Source: Ktedonobacter robiniae
GTDB taxonomy: Bacteria; Chloroflexota; Ktedonobacteria; Ktedonobacterales; Ktedonobacteraceae
Direction: 5' to 3'
Assembly (NCBI RefSeq): GCF_016587375.1
Contig: NZ_BNJG01000001.1
Location: 3,478,001 to 3,542,000, forward strand
Length of the DNA: 64,000 nucleotides
Made by a program: the position numbers and the translations under genes. Below the pieces are notes generated by a model that worked only from the letters and a program-made list of their open reading frames with translations, had not been told where the DNA came from and made no database searches. Below are positions 22,650 through 30,837 of this stretch, in pieces. Every line of letters begins with the position of its first letter. Within the stretch, counting starts at the first letter, position 1.

Positions 22650-25406
22650 GTGCTTATGGAAGAACACACACCAAAGGGATATGAGACCGCTCGGGCCATT
22701 TATGACGCCCATCAGGCAAGCAAGAGGCTGAAAGCTGTGCAGCCTCGATTATCACTACCCAGCCATGAACAGGGGGAGAGTGGGTGTTTGCCGTGTGAGC
22801 CAGTTTCTCCGACACCCACGAGCGCTGAAACTCCCACCCATCCCATGAGGGCACTCAAAGAACTCGTGGCAGAGTCCGCACGACCTGTGGCATCTATTAA
22901 AACCATGGTGATTGATCCCTCGCGCTTCTTCTCAACGAATGAAATGCAGACACCTTCGGGGCCGCGCTTGCTTGCCTTACCTAGTCATCACAGAAGTACA
23001 GGCGTCTCTAGATCAGTTTCACCCAGCCCGCAGACTGCTAAGCACAGTACGACGCATCCGGCCATACTGTCGCTACCCAGCCGACAGAAAGAGGCCGTGC
23101 CGTCGAGGAATAGACAGTGTGTCGACGTCGCTAGTTCCTCTCAAGGTCGACCCGTTACCTCTGTGCGCTCCTCGCAGGAGCGCCAGCAACCGCCACAGGC
23201 AACGGAGAAGGCTCGCACCCAGGAACCTGCTCGTCCTCTCCGTCTGAAGCACCTCCGTCGCGTTCCTGCAATGAGACAGATGACTGCGGTTGAATGTGGA
23301 GCGGCTTGCCTGGCGATGATTCTTACCTACTATGGGTGCGCCACTCGTGTTTCTGATGTGCAGGAGCGTTGTGGTGTCGGTCGGGATGGCTTGTCCGCGC
23401 GTGCCATTGCGAAATCCGCGCGCCAGTATGGATGCAAGGTGCGTGCGGTCTCTTTAAAGGTCGAGGATTTCCGTTTTGTCTCGCTTCCAGCTATCATTCA
23501 CTGGGAGTTTAATCATTTTGTGGTTGTTGAACGCTGGTCGAAGAGGTATGTTGACCTTGTTGATCCGGCCATTGGGCGTCGACGCATCACTCACGCCGAG
23601 TTTGAAGAAGGCTTCACTGGCGTCGTCCTTATGGTCGAGCCAGGACCTCAGTTTACGCGGCAATCTTCCCAGCGTTCTTTCTCTTTGGGGACGTATGCAC
23701 GTTCCATGTTGTCTCTCCGCGGCATTCTCATCCAAATCATCGGTGCGTCGCTGCTGTTGCAGTTGCTTGGCCTTTGCGCCCCCATTCTGACAGCAGTGGC
23801 GGTCGATACGATCATTCCATCCGCGAATCGAGATCTTCTCATGCTGCTTGGCGTTGGAATGCTCCTGTTGATTTTCGCGCAAGGGGTCACGAAGCTTTTG
23901 CGTGCCACATTGATTATTTATCTGCAAACACGCATTGATGTGCACATGACGCAGCACTTCTTTACCCATTTGCTCAGTTTACCATACCGCTTTTTCCAGC
24001 TTCGTTTAAGTGGTGACTTGCTTTCCCGTATGAGCAGTAACGCTGCGATCCGCGATCTTCTCTCCAGTCAATTGGTCTCGACGGTGCTCGATAGCAGCAG
24101 TGTGCTTCTTTCTCTGATAGCCTTGATCTGGTTATCCAAATTGATTGCGGGTGTGACCGTACTCATTGGCGCGTTTCAGATTGGCTTGTTGCTGCTCACT
24201 GCCCCATCTGTGCGCAGGCTTATGCAACGCGAGCTCATGGCCCAGGGGAAAGCTCAGGGCTACTTGAATGAAACCCTGGCTGGCATCGCCACCCTCAAGG
24301 CTGCTGGCGCTGAAGAGCGCGCATTCGACCGCTGGACGAATTTGTACTTTGAGCAGATGAATATCTCCATCCGCCGCAATTATCTGGTCTCGTTGATTGG
24401 CGTCATCTTCGAATTACTTTACAATCTGTCCCCCACGCTCTTGCTCTGGATAGGAACGCTGCAAGTCATCAATGGCGCGATGCCTCTTGGCACGATGTTC
24501 GCGCTCACTACGCTGGCTACCCTCTTCCTCATGCCACTCAGTTCGCTGGCGTCGAGTGGACAGAAATTGCAGATTGCTGGCGCCCACTTCGAGCGCATCG
24601 CCGATGTGCTTGAGGCCGAACCTGAGCAAGATCCACTGCAGGTGCGCACCCCGCCAACACTGACTGGTCGTATTGAGGTGAACAATGTGCGTTTCCAGTA
24701 TGCACCACACACGCCGCTGATTTTGAACGATATTACGGTGAATATTGCTCCTGGGCAGCGGGTTGCGTTGGTTGGGAGAACAGGCTCAGGCAAAAGCACA
24801 TTGGGGAAGTTGTTGATTGGGCTGCTCACGCCAACGCAAGGGACGATCGCGTTTGATGGAATACCGCTGCAAGAGTTGAACTATCGCGAGGTTCGCAGTC
24901 AGTTTGGAGTGGTTCTGCAAGAATCTTTCATCTTTAGCGGCTCCGTACGCGACAACATCGCGCTCAATCATCCAGAGATGAACATGGCACAGGTGATGAG
25001 AGCGGCGCAATTGGCAGCCATCCATGAGGACATCGAGAAGATGCCCATGGGGTATGAGACGGTCATGTCTGAGGGCGGAAGTTCCTTTTCCGGTGGGCAG
25101 CGCCAGCGATTGGCCCTGGCCCGTGCCCTGGCTCACCAACCAGCCGTCCTTTTATTAGATGAGGCAACGAGCGCGCTCGATGTCACGACCGAGCGCGCGG
25201 TAGAACAGAATCTCTCTCGCTTCTCCTGTACGCAGGTCGTCATTGCGCATCGCTTGAGCACCATCCGCAACGCGGATCTGATCCTGGTGCTGGATCAAGG
25301 GCGTATCGTGGAGCAGGGATCTCATGAAAGGCTCCTGCGTCGTGGAGGCTACTATGCCCAACTGATCCAGAGCCAGATTGAAAGTGGTGAGATTGAAGCC
25401 GCATAG
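22650..25406 (+). CDS. C39-peptidase ABC exporter with long N-terminal extension
   Basis: A 918-residue peptidase-containing ABC transporter that should cleave the double-glycine leader and export the peptide. The C39 domain (~208-335) has MTAVECGAACLAM (catalytic Cys216), NHFVVVE (His289) and DLVDPAIGR (Asp306). The six-helix membrane domain spans ~355-640. The ATPase has Walker A GRTGSGKST, signature FSGGQRQRLALARALA, Walker B VLLLDEATSALD and switch His AHRLST. The first ~205 residues are an unusual Pro/Ser/Arg-rich, probably disordered extension with three copies of LxLPS[HR] (near 34-39, 108-113, 140-145). The GTG start at 22650 follows AGGGGGA; an ATG at 22656 is an alternative. Same strand and order as the peptide and HlyD genes. 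Confidence 0.9.
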   Translation: MLMEEHTPKGYETARAIYDAHQASKRLKAVQPRLSLPSHEQGESGCLPCEPVSPTPTSAETPTHPMRALKELVAESARPVASIKTMVIDPSRFFSTNEMQTPSGPRLLALPSHHRSTGVSRSVSPSPQTAKHSTTHPAILSLPSRQKEAVPSRNRQCVDVASSSQGRPVTSVRSSQERQQPPQATEKARTQEPARPLRLKHLRRVPAMRQMTAVECGAACLAMILTYYGCATRVSDVQERCGVGRDGLSARAIAKSARQYGCKVRAVSLKVEDFRFVSLPAIIHWEFNHFVVVERWSKRYVDLVDPAIGRRRITHAEFEEGFTGVVLMVEPGPQFTRQSSQRSFSLGTYARSMLSLRGILIQIIGASLLLQLLGLCAPILTAVAVDTIIPSANRDLLMLLGVGMLLLIFAQGVTKLLRATLIIYLQTRIDVHMTQHFFTHLLSLPYRFFQLRLSGDLLSRMSSNAAIRDLLSSQLVSTVLDSSSVLLSLIALIWLSKLIAGVTVLIGAFQIGLLLLTAPSVRRLMQRELMAQGKAQGYLNETLAGIATLKAAGAEERAFDRWTNLYFEQMNISIRRNYLVSLIGVIFELLYNLSPTLLLWIGTLQVINGAMPLGTMFALTTLATLFLMPLSSLASSGQKLQIAGAHFERIADVLEAEPEQDPLQVRTPPTLTGRIEVNNVRFQYAPHTPLILNDITVNIAPGQRVALVGRTGSGKSTLGKLLIGLLTPTQGTIAFDGIPLQELNYREVRSQFGVVLQESFIFSGSVRDNIALNHPEMNMAQVMRAAQLAAIHEDIEKMPMGYETVMSEGGSSFSGGQRQRLALARALAHQPAVLLLDEATSALDVTTERAVEQNLSRFSCTQVVIAHRLSTIRNADLILVLDQGRIVEQGSHERLLRRGGYYAQLIQSQIESGEIEAA

Positions 25407-25534
25407 CATTGTTTCAATGCAGATTTCCCTCGTCAACGGCCATAACAGTCGCCCTGGCCTGGTTTCATTCCCACGTGGAGAGCCAGGCCAGCGGTGGCTC
25501 TTACCAGAGCTTTTCGGCGTACAGTTTCCCCATG

Positions 25535-25613
25535 AAATGCATATTTTGCAGAAAAGTAGCGCGCCCAAGCTGTAGATATCTGCCTGCGGCGTGGTTTGGG
25601 TGCGGCCATACCT
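25535..25613 (-). pseudogene. Ser/Thr protein kinase fragment
   Basis: About 26 codons read RTQTTPQADIYSLGALLF on the minus strand, resembling the P+1/subdomain IX stretch (S-D-x-YSLG) of bacterial Hanks-type kinases. Both sides are lost. Small decayed fragment. Confidence 0.45.
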
Positions 25614-25629
25614 TCCATCGAGAGAGCCT

Positions 25630-25722
25630 ATCATATTCTCTGCTGCTTGCGAATTGCATTGATAGTGTGTCTGATTGTTTTGTCTGAAACACCATAATCG
25701 CTGGCAACTTTACGCAGCGATC
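25630..25722 (-). pseudogene. serine recombinase tail relic 5 (helix-turn-helix end)
   Basis: About 27 codons reading LRKVASDYGVSDKTIRHTIN then AIRKQQR, the terminal helix-turn-helix of the recombinase tails elsewhere in the window. Everything upstream is missing. Confidence 0.6.
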
Positions 25723-25820
25723 AGAACCAATAGATGTTTTTATCTTTCATTGACGTACATCAATTTAAAAGGTACAATCAACCACTGATACTGTGCTTTA
25801 TAGCAGAAAGAGAGTAAGGC

Positions 25821-26096
25821 ATGACAAGCAGTGACACGCAGAACCCGCAGGAAAAAGCCACGCTTACAGGCCTGTTCCGTGCCGAATACACCTGCCCCAT
25901 CTGCCACAAGGTTATCATCTCACTCACCGGGAATACCATCCAATATGACGAGGATCACGTCAAGGTGGAAAAGGACGAGAATGGAGCGGATTCCATTGTG
26001 CTCTACCATCGGCCTAATACGCGCAATTTTGTCCCGGCCAAAATCCTTGATGAGCCTTTCCTTGTCATAAAGTCATCCTCCATCACCTCCTTTTAA
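25821..26096 (+). CDS. small protein with one CxxC pair
   Basis: A 91-residue protein not recognised by family. After a polar start, EYTCPICHKVIISLTGN looks like half of a zinc ribbon (CPIC), but no second CxxC pair follows, so metal binding would need dimerisation or a partner. The rest is strand-rich (IQYDEDHVKVEKDENGADSI) with a His-containing VLYHRPN. AGAGAGTAAGG precedes the ATG, which supports it as a real gene. It stands alone after the decayed stretch. Confidence 0.6.
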   Translation: MTSSDTQNPQEKATLTGLFRAEYTCPICHKVIISLTGNTIQYDEDHVKVEKDENGADSIVLYHRPNTRNFVPAKILDEPFLVIKSSSITSF

Positions 26097-26389
26097 AGAT
26101 GCTCGTTTACAGCTCTCAGGCGTGATGCCTCGCGCTCAGGACATTTCGCCCTGGTAGATGGTAGGGACTTGGCGGCTAGTCTCACCATCTACCAGGAATC
26201 GCGCACTAATCCCTCTTCTGTCAAAGATGGTAGATGCTCAAAACAGAGCACTGTGGTTTTGGGTAGGGACGTTGAAGAGTCCTTGGCTTGCAGAGGGTGG
26301 TGCTCTCCACACCTCACTGGTTGTCTCGCCCTCTCTGACAAAAGAGGGACTAAATAGAAAGCTCATCCCTGATTGAATAATATATGAGC

Positions 26390-26885
26390 AGGATATGAAA
26401 AAGCGAACGTAGGCGAGCTTCAGTGTGGAACTCTAAGGCTCTTAAAGCTAACTCGACAGAGGCCATTTCTTCCTCCATCTCTTCATCTTCAATATAGCCC
26501 TCTCGATGCTGTTTGAGAATATGCTCGCGTTTGAGGCGTAGGCGCCCCTTTTCTCGCTCCATTGCCTCCGAGTCAAAGTCTGCTTGTCGCGCTACTTGGA
26601 TCACTTGCTCGCACACCATATCCCACCAGTAGATTTGCTATTGGTACGGTAGCCCGCTTCATTCACGGCATTCATAATCGCTTCTGCCGTCTTGCCCTGC
26701 ATGCATAATTCGCCGATCATTCGTAAGCCAGGATATTCTTCAGGATCAAACTCTGGAGCTGATTTAGGACCTGTAGAGCGGTATCCATAGGGAAGGTCTC
26801 CGTTAGGGAGTCCCTGTACAACTCGTTCTCCCTTCCCTTTGTTGCTGCGGGATATCAGGAGGGAGAATCGGCAAGGTAAACCAAA
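26390..26885 (-). pseudogene. large serine recombinase central fragment, relic 6
   Basis: Two joined pieces. VQGLPNGDLPYGYRSTG and EEYPGLRMIGELCMQGKTAE, then AIMNAVNEAGYRTNSKSTGG, form the Recombinase domain that follows the catalytic domain in large serine integrases. A frame change then gives LKREHILKQHREGYIEDEEM, then EEEMASVELALRALE, the coiled-coil part. The catalytic domain is absent and the zinc ribbon between the pieces is deleted. The 3' end of the neighbouring kinase gene reads through its edge. Confidence 0.65.
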
Positions 26886-28725
26886 AGGTTGCCCCGTGAC
26901 CAGGCTCGCTTTGTACACCAACCTGCCCGCTATGCCGTTCAATAAAGGCCCGGCACAGATAGAGACGAAGTCCTAAACTCAGATCCAGTTCGTGCTGGAC
27001 TGCGCTTCCTTTGGCTCGATAGAAGCGTTCCCAGAGATGTTTTTGCTCTTCGAGGGGAATCCCTGGCCCCTCATTGTGCACCGAGACCTGCACACTCTTC
27101 TCTTTGGCCAGCACATTCACCGTCACCGGCTGTTGTGCAGGCGAATAGGCCAGGGCATTCTCCAGGTAGGTGGTCAACACGCTGCCAATACGCTCAGCAT
27201 CACCAAGAACGAATACCTGGTGAGGTGTTGCAGGCATATTTAGCAGAATCGTGTGTCCAGGTGCCATCTGGTGCTGGCTGACCACAACTGCGTTTAGCAG
27301 CGCAAGCAAGTCACATCGTTCCAGGTGCAACTGGAACTGGTTGGCCTGAAGCCGAGCATCGTCGATAATCGCATTAATCATGCGCTGCTGAAGTTGGGCG
27401 CTCTGTGAGGCAGAAGCTAAAGGCTGCTGGGCTTGTGTGAGATGCTTCTGTATGGGTTCTGCTTGCTCGGCAATCTGGCGTTGGAGCGAGGCTAAGCGAC
27501 GCTGGGCCAACTGCAGATTGCCCAGGATGCTCGTAAGAGGGGTGCGCAGTTCATGACTGGCCAGAACTAAGAATTCCTGGCTGAGATGATGGACGTCGCG
27601 CAACGTTTGCTCTCTGGCATGCGACTCTGTTTGCTTCTGCGCAGCGAGGAGGCATTGCATGACCAGAACAGCCTGCGCGGCGAGCGCTTTTACTAATTCC
27701 ATTTCTTCGGAGGTATAGGTGCTCTCCAGTCCTTCCTTGAGAATGCAGAGTAGCCCTGCCAGGTGTTTTTCTAGAAACAGAGGGATGAGGAGAATCCTCT
27801 CGGAGGCGAGGTTGCCGTAGTCTGGTGGAATATGCACACGATTTCCCTGAACGATTACCTCTTGTTTTGTAGCAAGGCGGGCAACCAGAGAGGCGTCGAG
27901 AATCTCCACAAGTGGAAGGCGCCCGCTGATTGCCCGTTCGGGCTGCTCTTGTTCCGCGCTAAAACCACTGCCTGCAACAAAATACGAATACCCGCTAAGC
28001 CCTATCGCTTTCAGGCTCACGCGAGGACAACCCAGAATGTCACGGATCACATCGACCAGTTGCTGAGCAATGAAGACCACAGGAGGTGAGAGAAGAGGGG
28101 ACTCTGCCGGTAATGCGTTTGCAATCGGCTCGGGAAAGTGTCCAGGGAGATGCGCAATGGCCTCAGTCAGGGTCTGGATTGCCTCGTGGACGCGCAGGAG
28201 ATGCATAGCCTGTTGTTCCCGTGGCGAGAATTCATGGAAAACACGAACCATTCCCCAAATTTGCTTCTGTGCATTCCGCATCGGTGAGCAAGACTGTTTC
28301 ACTACGATGCACCGCCCGGAAGGAACCTGGAGCAGCATGACGGTGTCTGCTGGATAGGGAGGCGCTTCTTCCTTTCTACAAGGATCTCCCAAACATGATT
28401 CGGGGAAGATTGGGTGTTGCTGCTCGGTACAGCCTATATAAGGCGTCAGGAACTTGTGGTAATCTCTTCCTTGACACTGGAGTTCAGAAGGCACTTCAAA
28501 GAGCTTTAATGCCGCAGCATTGAGCCGGAGAATCTTCCCCTCCCGATCACAAGCAATGATACTCTGTGGTAAGGACGCAAAGATCTCCTCCAGTTGCTGG
28601 AGCAGCACCATCTCGTTTGGCCACTCACGTGGCGAAAGCAGGTGAGATCGAGGAACGTGCTTCCTTGCAGGACGTACCTTTGGTCTCTGTTTCCCCTGTA
28701 TGACACGTTGCCGGCTTTTACCCAT
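26803..28725 (-). CDS. PAS-GAF histidine kinase, paralogue of element-borne kinase
   Basis: About 640 residues, soluble. A PAS domain runs from LEEIFASLPQSIIACDREGK with NAAALKLFEVPSELQCQGRD. A GAF domain (~190-370), HisKA (LASHELRTPLTSILGNLQLA) and HATPase (VHNEGPGIPLEEQKHLWERF, GLRLYLCRAFIERH) follow. Domain order and many motifs match the kinase at 18755-20647 closely. An ATG upstream at 28875 is open, but AAGAAGGA just before ATG 28725 and the shared N-terminus favour 28725. The last ~20 residues (after FWFTLPILPP) run into the recombinase relic and are not kinase sequence. No TIRs flank this copy and no regulator gene adjoins it. Confidence 0.88.
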   Translation of the reverse strand: MGKSRQRVIQGKQRPKVRPARKHVPRSHLLSPREWPNEMVLLQQLEEIFASLPQSIIACDREGKILRLNAAALKLFEVPSELQCQGRDYHKFLTPYIGCTEQQHPIFPESCLGDPCRKEEAPPYPADTVMLLQVPSGRCIVVKQSCSPMRNAQKQIWGMVRVFHEFSPREQQAMHLLRVHEAIQTLTEAIAHLPGHFPEPIANALPAESPLLSPPVVFIAQQLVDVIRDILGCPRVSLKAIGLSGYSYFVAGSGFSAEQEQPERAISGRLPLVEILDASLVARLATKQEVIVQGNRVHIPPDYGNLASERILLIPLFLEKHLAGLLCILKEGLESTYTSEEMELVKALAAQAVLVMQCLLAAQKQTESHAREQTLRDVHHLSQEFLVLASHELRTPLTSILGNLQLAQRRLASLQRQIAEQAEPIQKHLTQAQQPLASASQSAQLQQRMINAIIDDARLQANQFQLHLERCDLLALLNAVVVSQHQMAPGHTILLNMPATPHQVFVLGDAERIGSVLTTYLENALAYSPAQQPVTVNVLAKEKSVQVSVHNEGPGIPLEEQKHLWERFYRAKGSAVQHELDLSLGLRLYLCRAFIERHSGQVGVQSEPGHGATFWFTLPILPPDIPQQQREGRTSCTGTP

Positions 28726-29145
28726 GATGTCCTTCTTTGCTGAAAGCATGTTGTAGCGTTCTTTGAGGGAAGAGCAACCGCGATGACAAGGGTATTGTAC
28801 TCGTGGCGAAAAAGGAATTGCAATCTCATCCCCACCGATGTTCGTCTCAGTGCGACAATCCTGACCAGATATCACCTAGTCTGCATGCGTAACTCCATGA
28901 TAAGCTTTTCCAGCACAGGTCGGGAGACATAATACTGAGGCCACAACCCGTGTTGGTTGGCGCTGGCCAGCAAGGTATTCATCCAGGATAGAGAGGCTCA
29001 TCGTTTCACCTCACAAGGAAAGCCCCTATAGCTGGTGCTATAAGGGCTGGTTAGATCAAAACATGTAAGAAAAAGAGCCTCTCGCAAAGGCTCGATGTTG
29101 GTGGCTTGTCATGCTACACTGTGAGGGAAGCGGCGAAAGAGCGCT
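28726..29145. other. intergenic with hairpins, no firm gene
   Basis: A possible short minus-strand leader peptide begins at ATG ~28999 behind GAGGTGA, about 40 codons long, but has no recognisable features. Two hairpins occur near 29019-29047 (AGCCCCTATAGC/GCTATAAGGGCT, one mismatch) and 29073-29091 (GAGCC/GGCTC). Otherwise nothing. Confidence 0.3.
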
Positions 29146-29158
29146 GCTCTCGACAGAG

Positions 29159-29247
29159 AGGGTCGCAAGTAATTCATAAGTAGAATTCTTCCATTGATGG
29201 ATTTGGCTTGACTGAGAGTATGTACCTCAATAATGAGATATATCTAT
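29159..29247 (-). pseudogene. transposase C-terminal scrap, copy A
   Basis: Minus-strand reading IYLIIEVHTLSQAKSIN, then LLMNYLRP, is homologous to YLIINVRALNRAKSIN and LLHMNALRP in the fragment at 29936-30230. At DNA level the two ~88-bp stretches are clearly related direct repeats on either side of the nucleotidyltransferase gene. Confidence 0.55.
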
Positions 29248-29956
29248 GAAGAGAGGTGTTGATTTGTTGTATCAATCCCTACTACAAGAGATGGTTGAGG
29301 AGGTATCCAAGCAGGAAGAGATTATCGGTATCCTGCTGACTGGCTCTGTCGCGAGAGGCGATGCCTTGCCGGGAGCCGATCTCGACCTACGCTTTATTCT
29401 TACTCCAGGAACGGGGCGTGAATTCCATAGAGAGTTATGCCAGGGGGTTCTGGTTGAACGGGGATATGCTGATGTGGCATTAGCTCAGTCCATGCTCGAA
29501 ACGAACCCGATGGAAGTCTATGCCTATTTGGACGGGCAGATCCTCTTTGATCCGCAGGCGGCCCTCACACACCTGAAAGAACAGGCGCAAAAACGCTTTG
29601 AGACCTACCAGATCTCTGAACCAGAGCGGGAGAAAATCGCTTCCTGGCTAGAGTCTGCTCGTTTCAAAATACGTGTAGCCGAGAGAGGAGGCCATGTGTT
29701 GAAAGCAGCTTTCGCTGCTGGGACGGTTTCCTGGCAGATTATCGAGGGGCTATGGGCTGCGAATAACAGGCCACTTCCACCTAACGGATCAATCTGGGCA
29801 CACATCAAGGATTTGTCACAAGGACCTCCTGATGTCGAAGAGCGGCTCAAACACTTCTTTTGTGGAGAGACTGGGCAGCGTGTACAGGTTGCTCTAGAGC
29901 TTCTTGACTGGATCTTGCCTTCCCTGGAGAGAGGGTCGCAACGCATTCATGTGTAG
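29246..29956 (+). CDS. nucleotidyltransferase-domain protein
   Basis: A 236-residue protein with a polymerase-beta-type nucleotidyltransferase fold. GILLTGSVARGDALPGADLD carries the GS-x9-D-x-D signature (GS, then the ADLDLR metal-binding Asp pair). The C-terminal helical half (~125-236) could be the substrate-binding bundle found in aminoglycoside or antitoxin-like nucleotidyltransferases. There is no adjacent HEPN toxin gene, so a MNT/HEPN pair is unlikely. The start codon falls inside the edge of a transposase repeat and lacks a strong ribosome site. The gene ends at the second copy of that repeat. Confidence 0.75.
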   Translation: MKRGVDLLYQSLLQEMVEEVSKQEEIIGILLTGSVARGDALPGADLDLRFILTPGTGREFHRELCQGVLVERGYADVALAQSMLETNPMEVYAYLDGQILFDPQAALTHLKEQAQKRFETYQISEPEREKIASWLESARFKIRVAERGGHVLKAAFAAGTVSWQIIEGLWAANNRPLPPNGSIWAHIKDLSQGPPDVEERLKHFFCGETGQRVQVALELLDWILPSLERGSQRIHV

Positions 29957-30230
29957 AAGTCCTTTATTGATGGACTTGGCTCGATTGAGCGCACGTACAT
30001 TGATAATGAGATACATCAACGTATTGAGATTGGCTACAGAATGACAATTGCGGAGTTTGGGTCGTTCAATCCCCAGTTCTTTTGCCTGGCTGTTGATGCG
30101 TTCACACGAGGTCCGCTGGGTGTACACAGCTTTGTAGAGCGGACTGCTACGATCGAGCAGCACGCGCATGAGACCACCAACTTCCCAGTTGGGATCTTTG
30201 GGAATGTTTGGTTACTGATACTCTGCAAAA
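29936..30230 (-). pseudogene. transposase C-terminal fragment, copy B
   Basis: About 98 codons of a DDE transposase end: LMRVLLDRSSPLYKAVYTQR, TSCERINSQAKELGIERPKL, CHSVANLNTLMYLIINVRAL. The Tyr-x-Gln-Arg-x-x-Cys-Glu-Arg-x-Asn pattern is the last catalytic Glu region of IS4/IS1182-like transposases. The N-terminal part is gone. A third scrap of the same end (coding for AMNYLRP) lies in opposite orientation at about 30290-30310. Confidence 0.6.
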
Positions 30231-30303
30231 GGAGTTTCTTTTGTGTCAAGGAACGAGGATATTCGTGGAGAACGAGAAGAAGAAGTCAAGCTATGAATTA
30301 CTT

Positions 30304-30401
30304 GCGACCCTCGAGAGAGGGATTGAAACTTAGATGGTTTTATTTTTGTGTGGGCAGCAAGTATTCGTCGAGCCGACGCTGCTCCCGAGAGGGATTGGAA
30401 C
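30304..30401 (+). CRISPR. possible two-repeat CRISPR remnant
   Basis: GACCCTCGAGAGAGGGATTGAAAC-like sequence ends at 30329 and a degenerate copy (GCTCCCGAGAGGGATTGGAAC) ends at 30401, 72 bases later. The internal dyad CCCTC-GAGA-GAGGG and the ATTGAAAC end are typical of type I/III CRISPR repeats, and a 72-base period fits repeat plus spacer. Only two copies, imperfect, and no cas gene. The first repeat also overlaps a transposase-end motif, so chance similarity is possible. Confidence 0.25.
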
Positions 30402-30436
30402 TCAATCTGGCTTTCGAGTTCTTGGTGCAGGATAGA

Positions 30437-30680
30437 TTAGCGTGTTCTCTTCTGAACAGCATTGATCACGCGTCGAACTGTCTCATGCGAAACACCATAA
30501 TCCTCCGCCACCTTCCGCAGAGGCTCCTGGTTTTCGAGAACGCGGCGTACCACATTCGGCCATTCCAAAACGGGAATTTTCCACCGCGGCGCGTCTGGTC
30601 CTGGGCGTCGTTGTGATAAAGGAATACCTACTGGATTATCAATGGTCTGTTCAAAACCGGTACCATCTTGCACGCTTCGA
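30437..30680 (-). pseudogene. serine recombinase tail relic 7
   Basis: About 80 codons reading DNPVGIPLSQRRPGPDAPRW, then KIPVLEWPNVVRRVLENQEP, then the helix-turn-helix LRKVAEDYGVSHETVRRVIN. It is truncated at ~30680 next to the long palindrome at 30695, and the frame beyond is unrelated. Confidence 0.6.
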
Positions 30681-30694
30681 GGAAGAGGCGCGAT

Positions 30695-30750
30695 CAGGCA
30701 ACATGTCCGCCTCGCCCTCTGTATGTGGGGCGAGGCGGACATGTTGCCTG
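30695..30750. repeat. 23-bp perfect palindrome, 10-base loop
   Basis: Arms 30695-30717 and 30728-30750 are perfectly complementary. It lies between the recombinase relic and the 3' end of the BNR-repeat gene (stop at 30838). It could act as that gene's terminator, but the length is far beyond the usual. Confidence 0.75.
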
Positions 30751-30837
30751 GGTTGATATTGAAGAGATTTCTGTGGAATTAACTCCCCATATGATAATTC
30801 TTCCCTGATGTTCCCCCAGCAGGAGCAACTTTGGGTG

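Noticed and set aside
28877..28999. short leader peptide upstream of the second GAF kinase
   Set aside because: Two overlapping possible frames of 35-41 codons, no family pattern; too weak to call a gene.
29246..29956. MNT-HEPN toxin-antitoxin pair
   Set aside because: The nucleotidyltransferase has its own C-terminal helical domain and no HEPN-type gene (R-x4-6-H motif) adjoins it.
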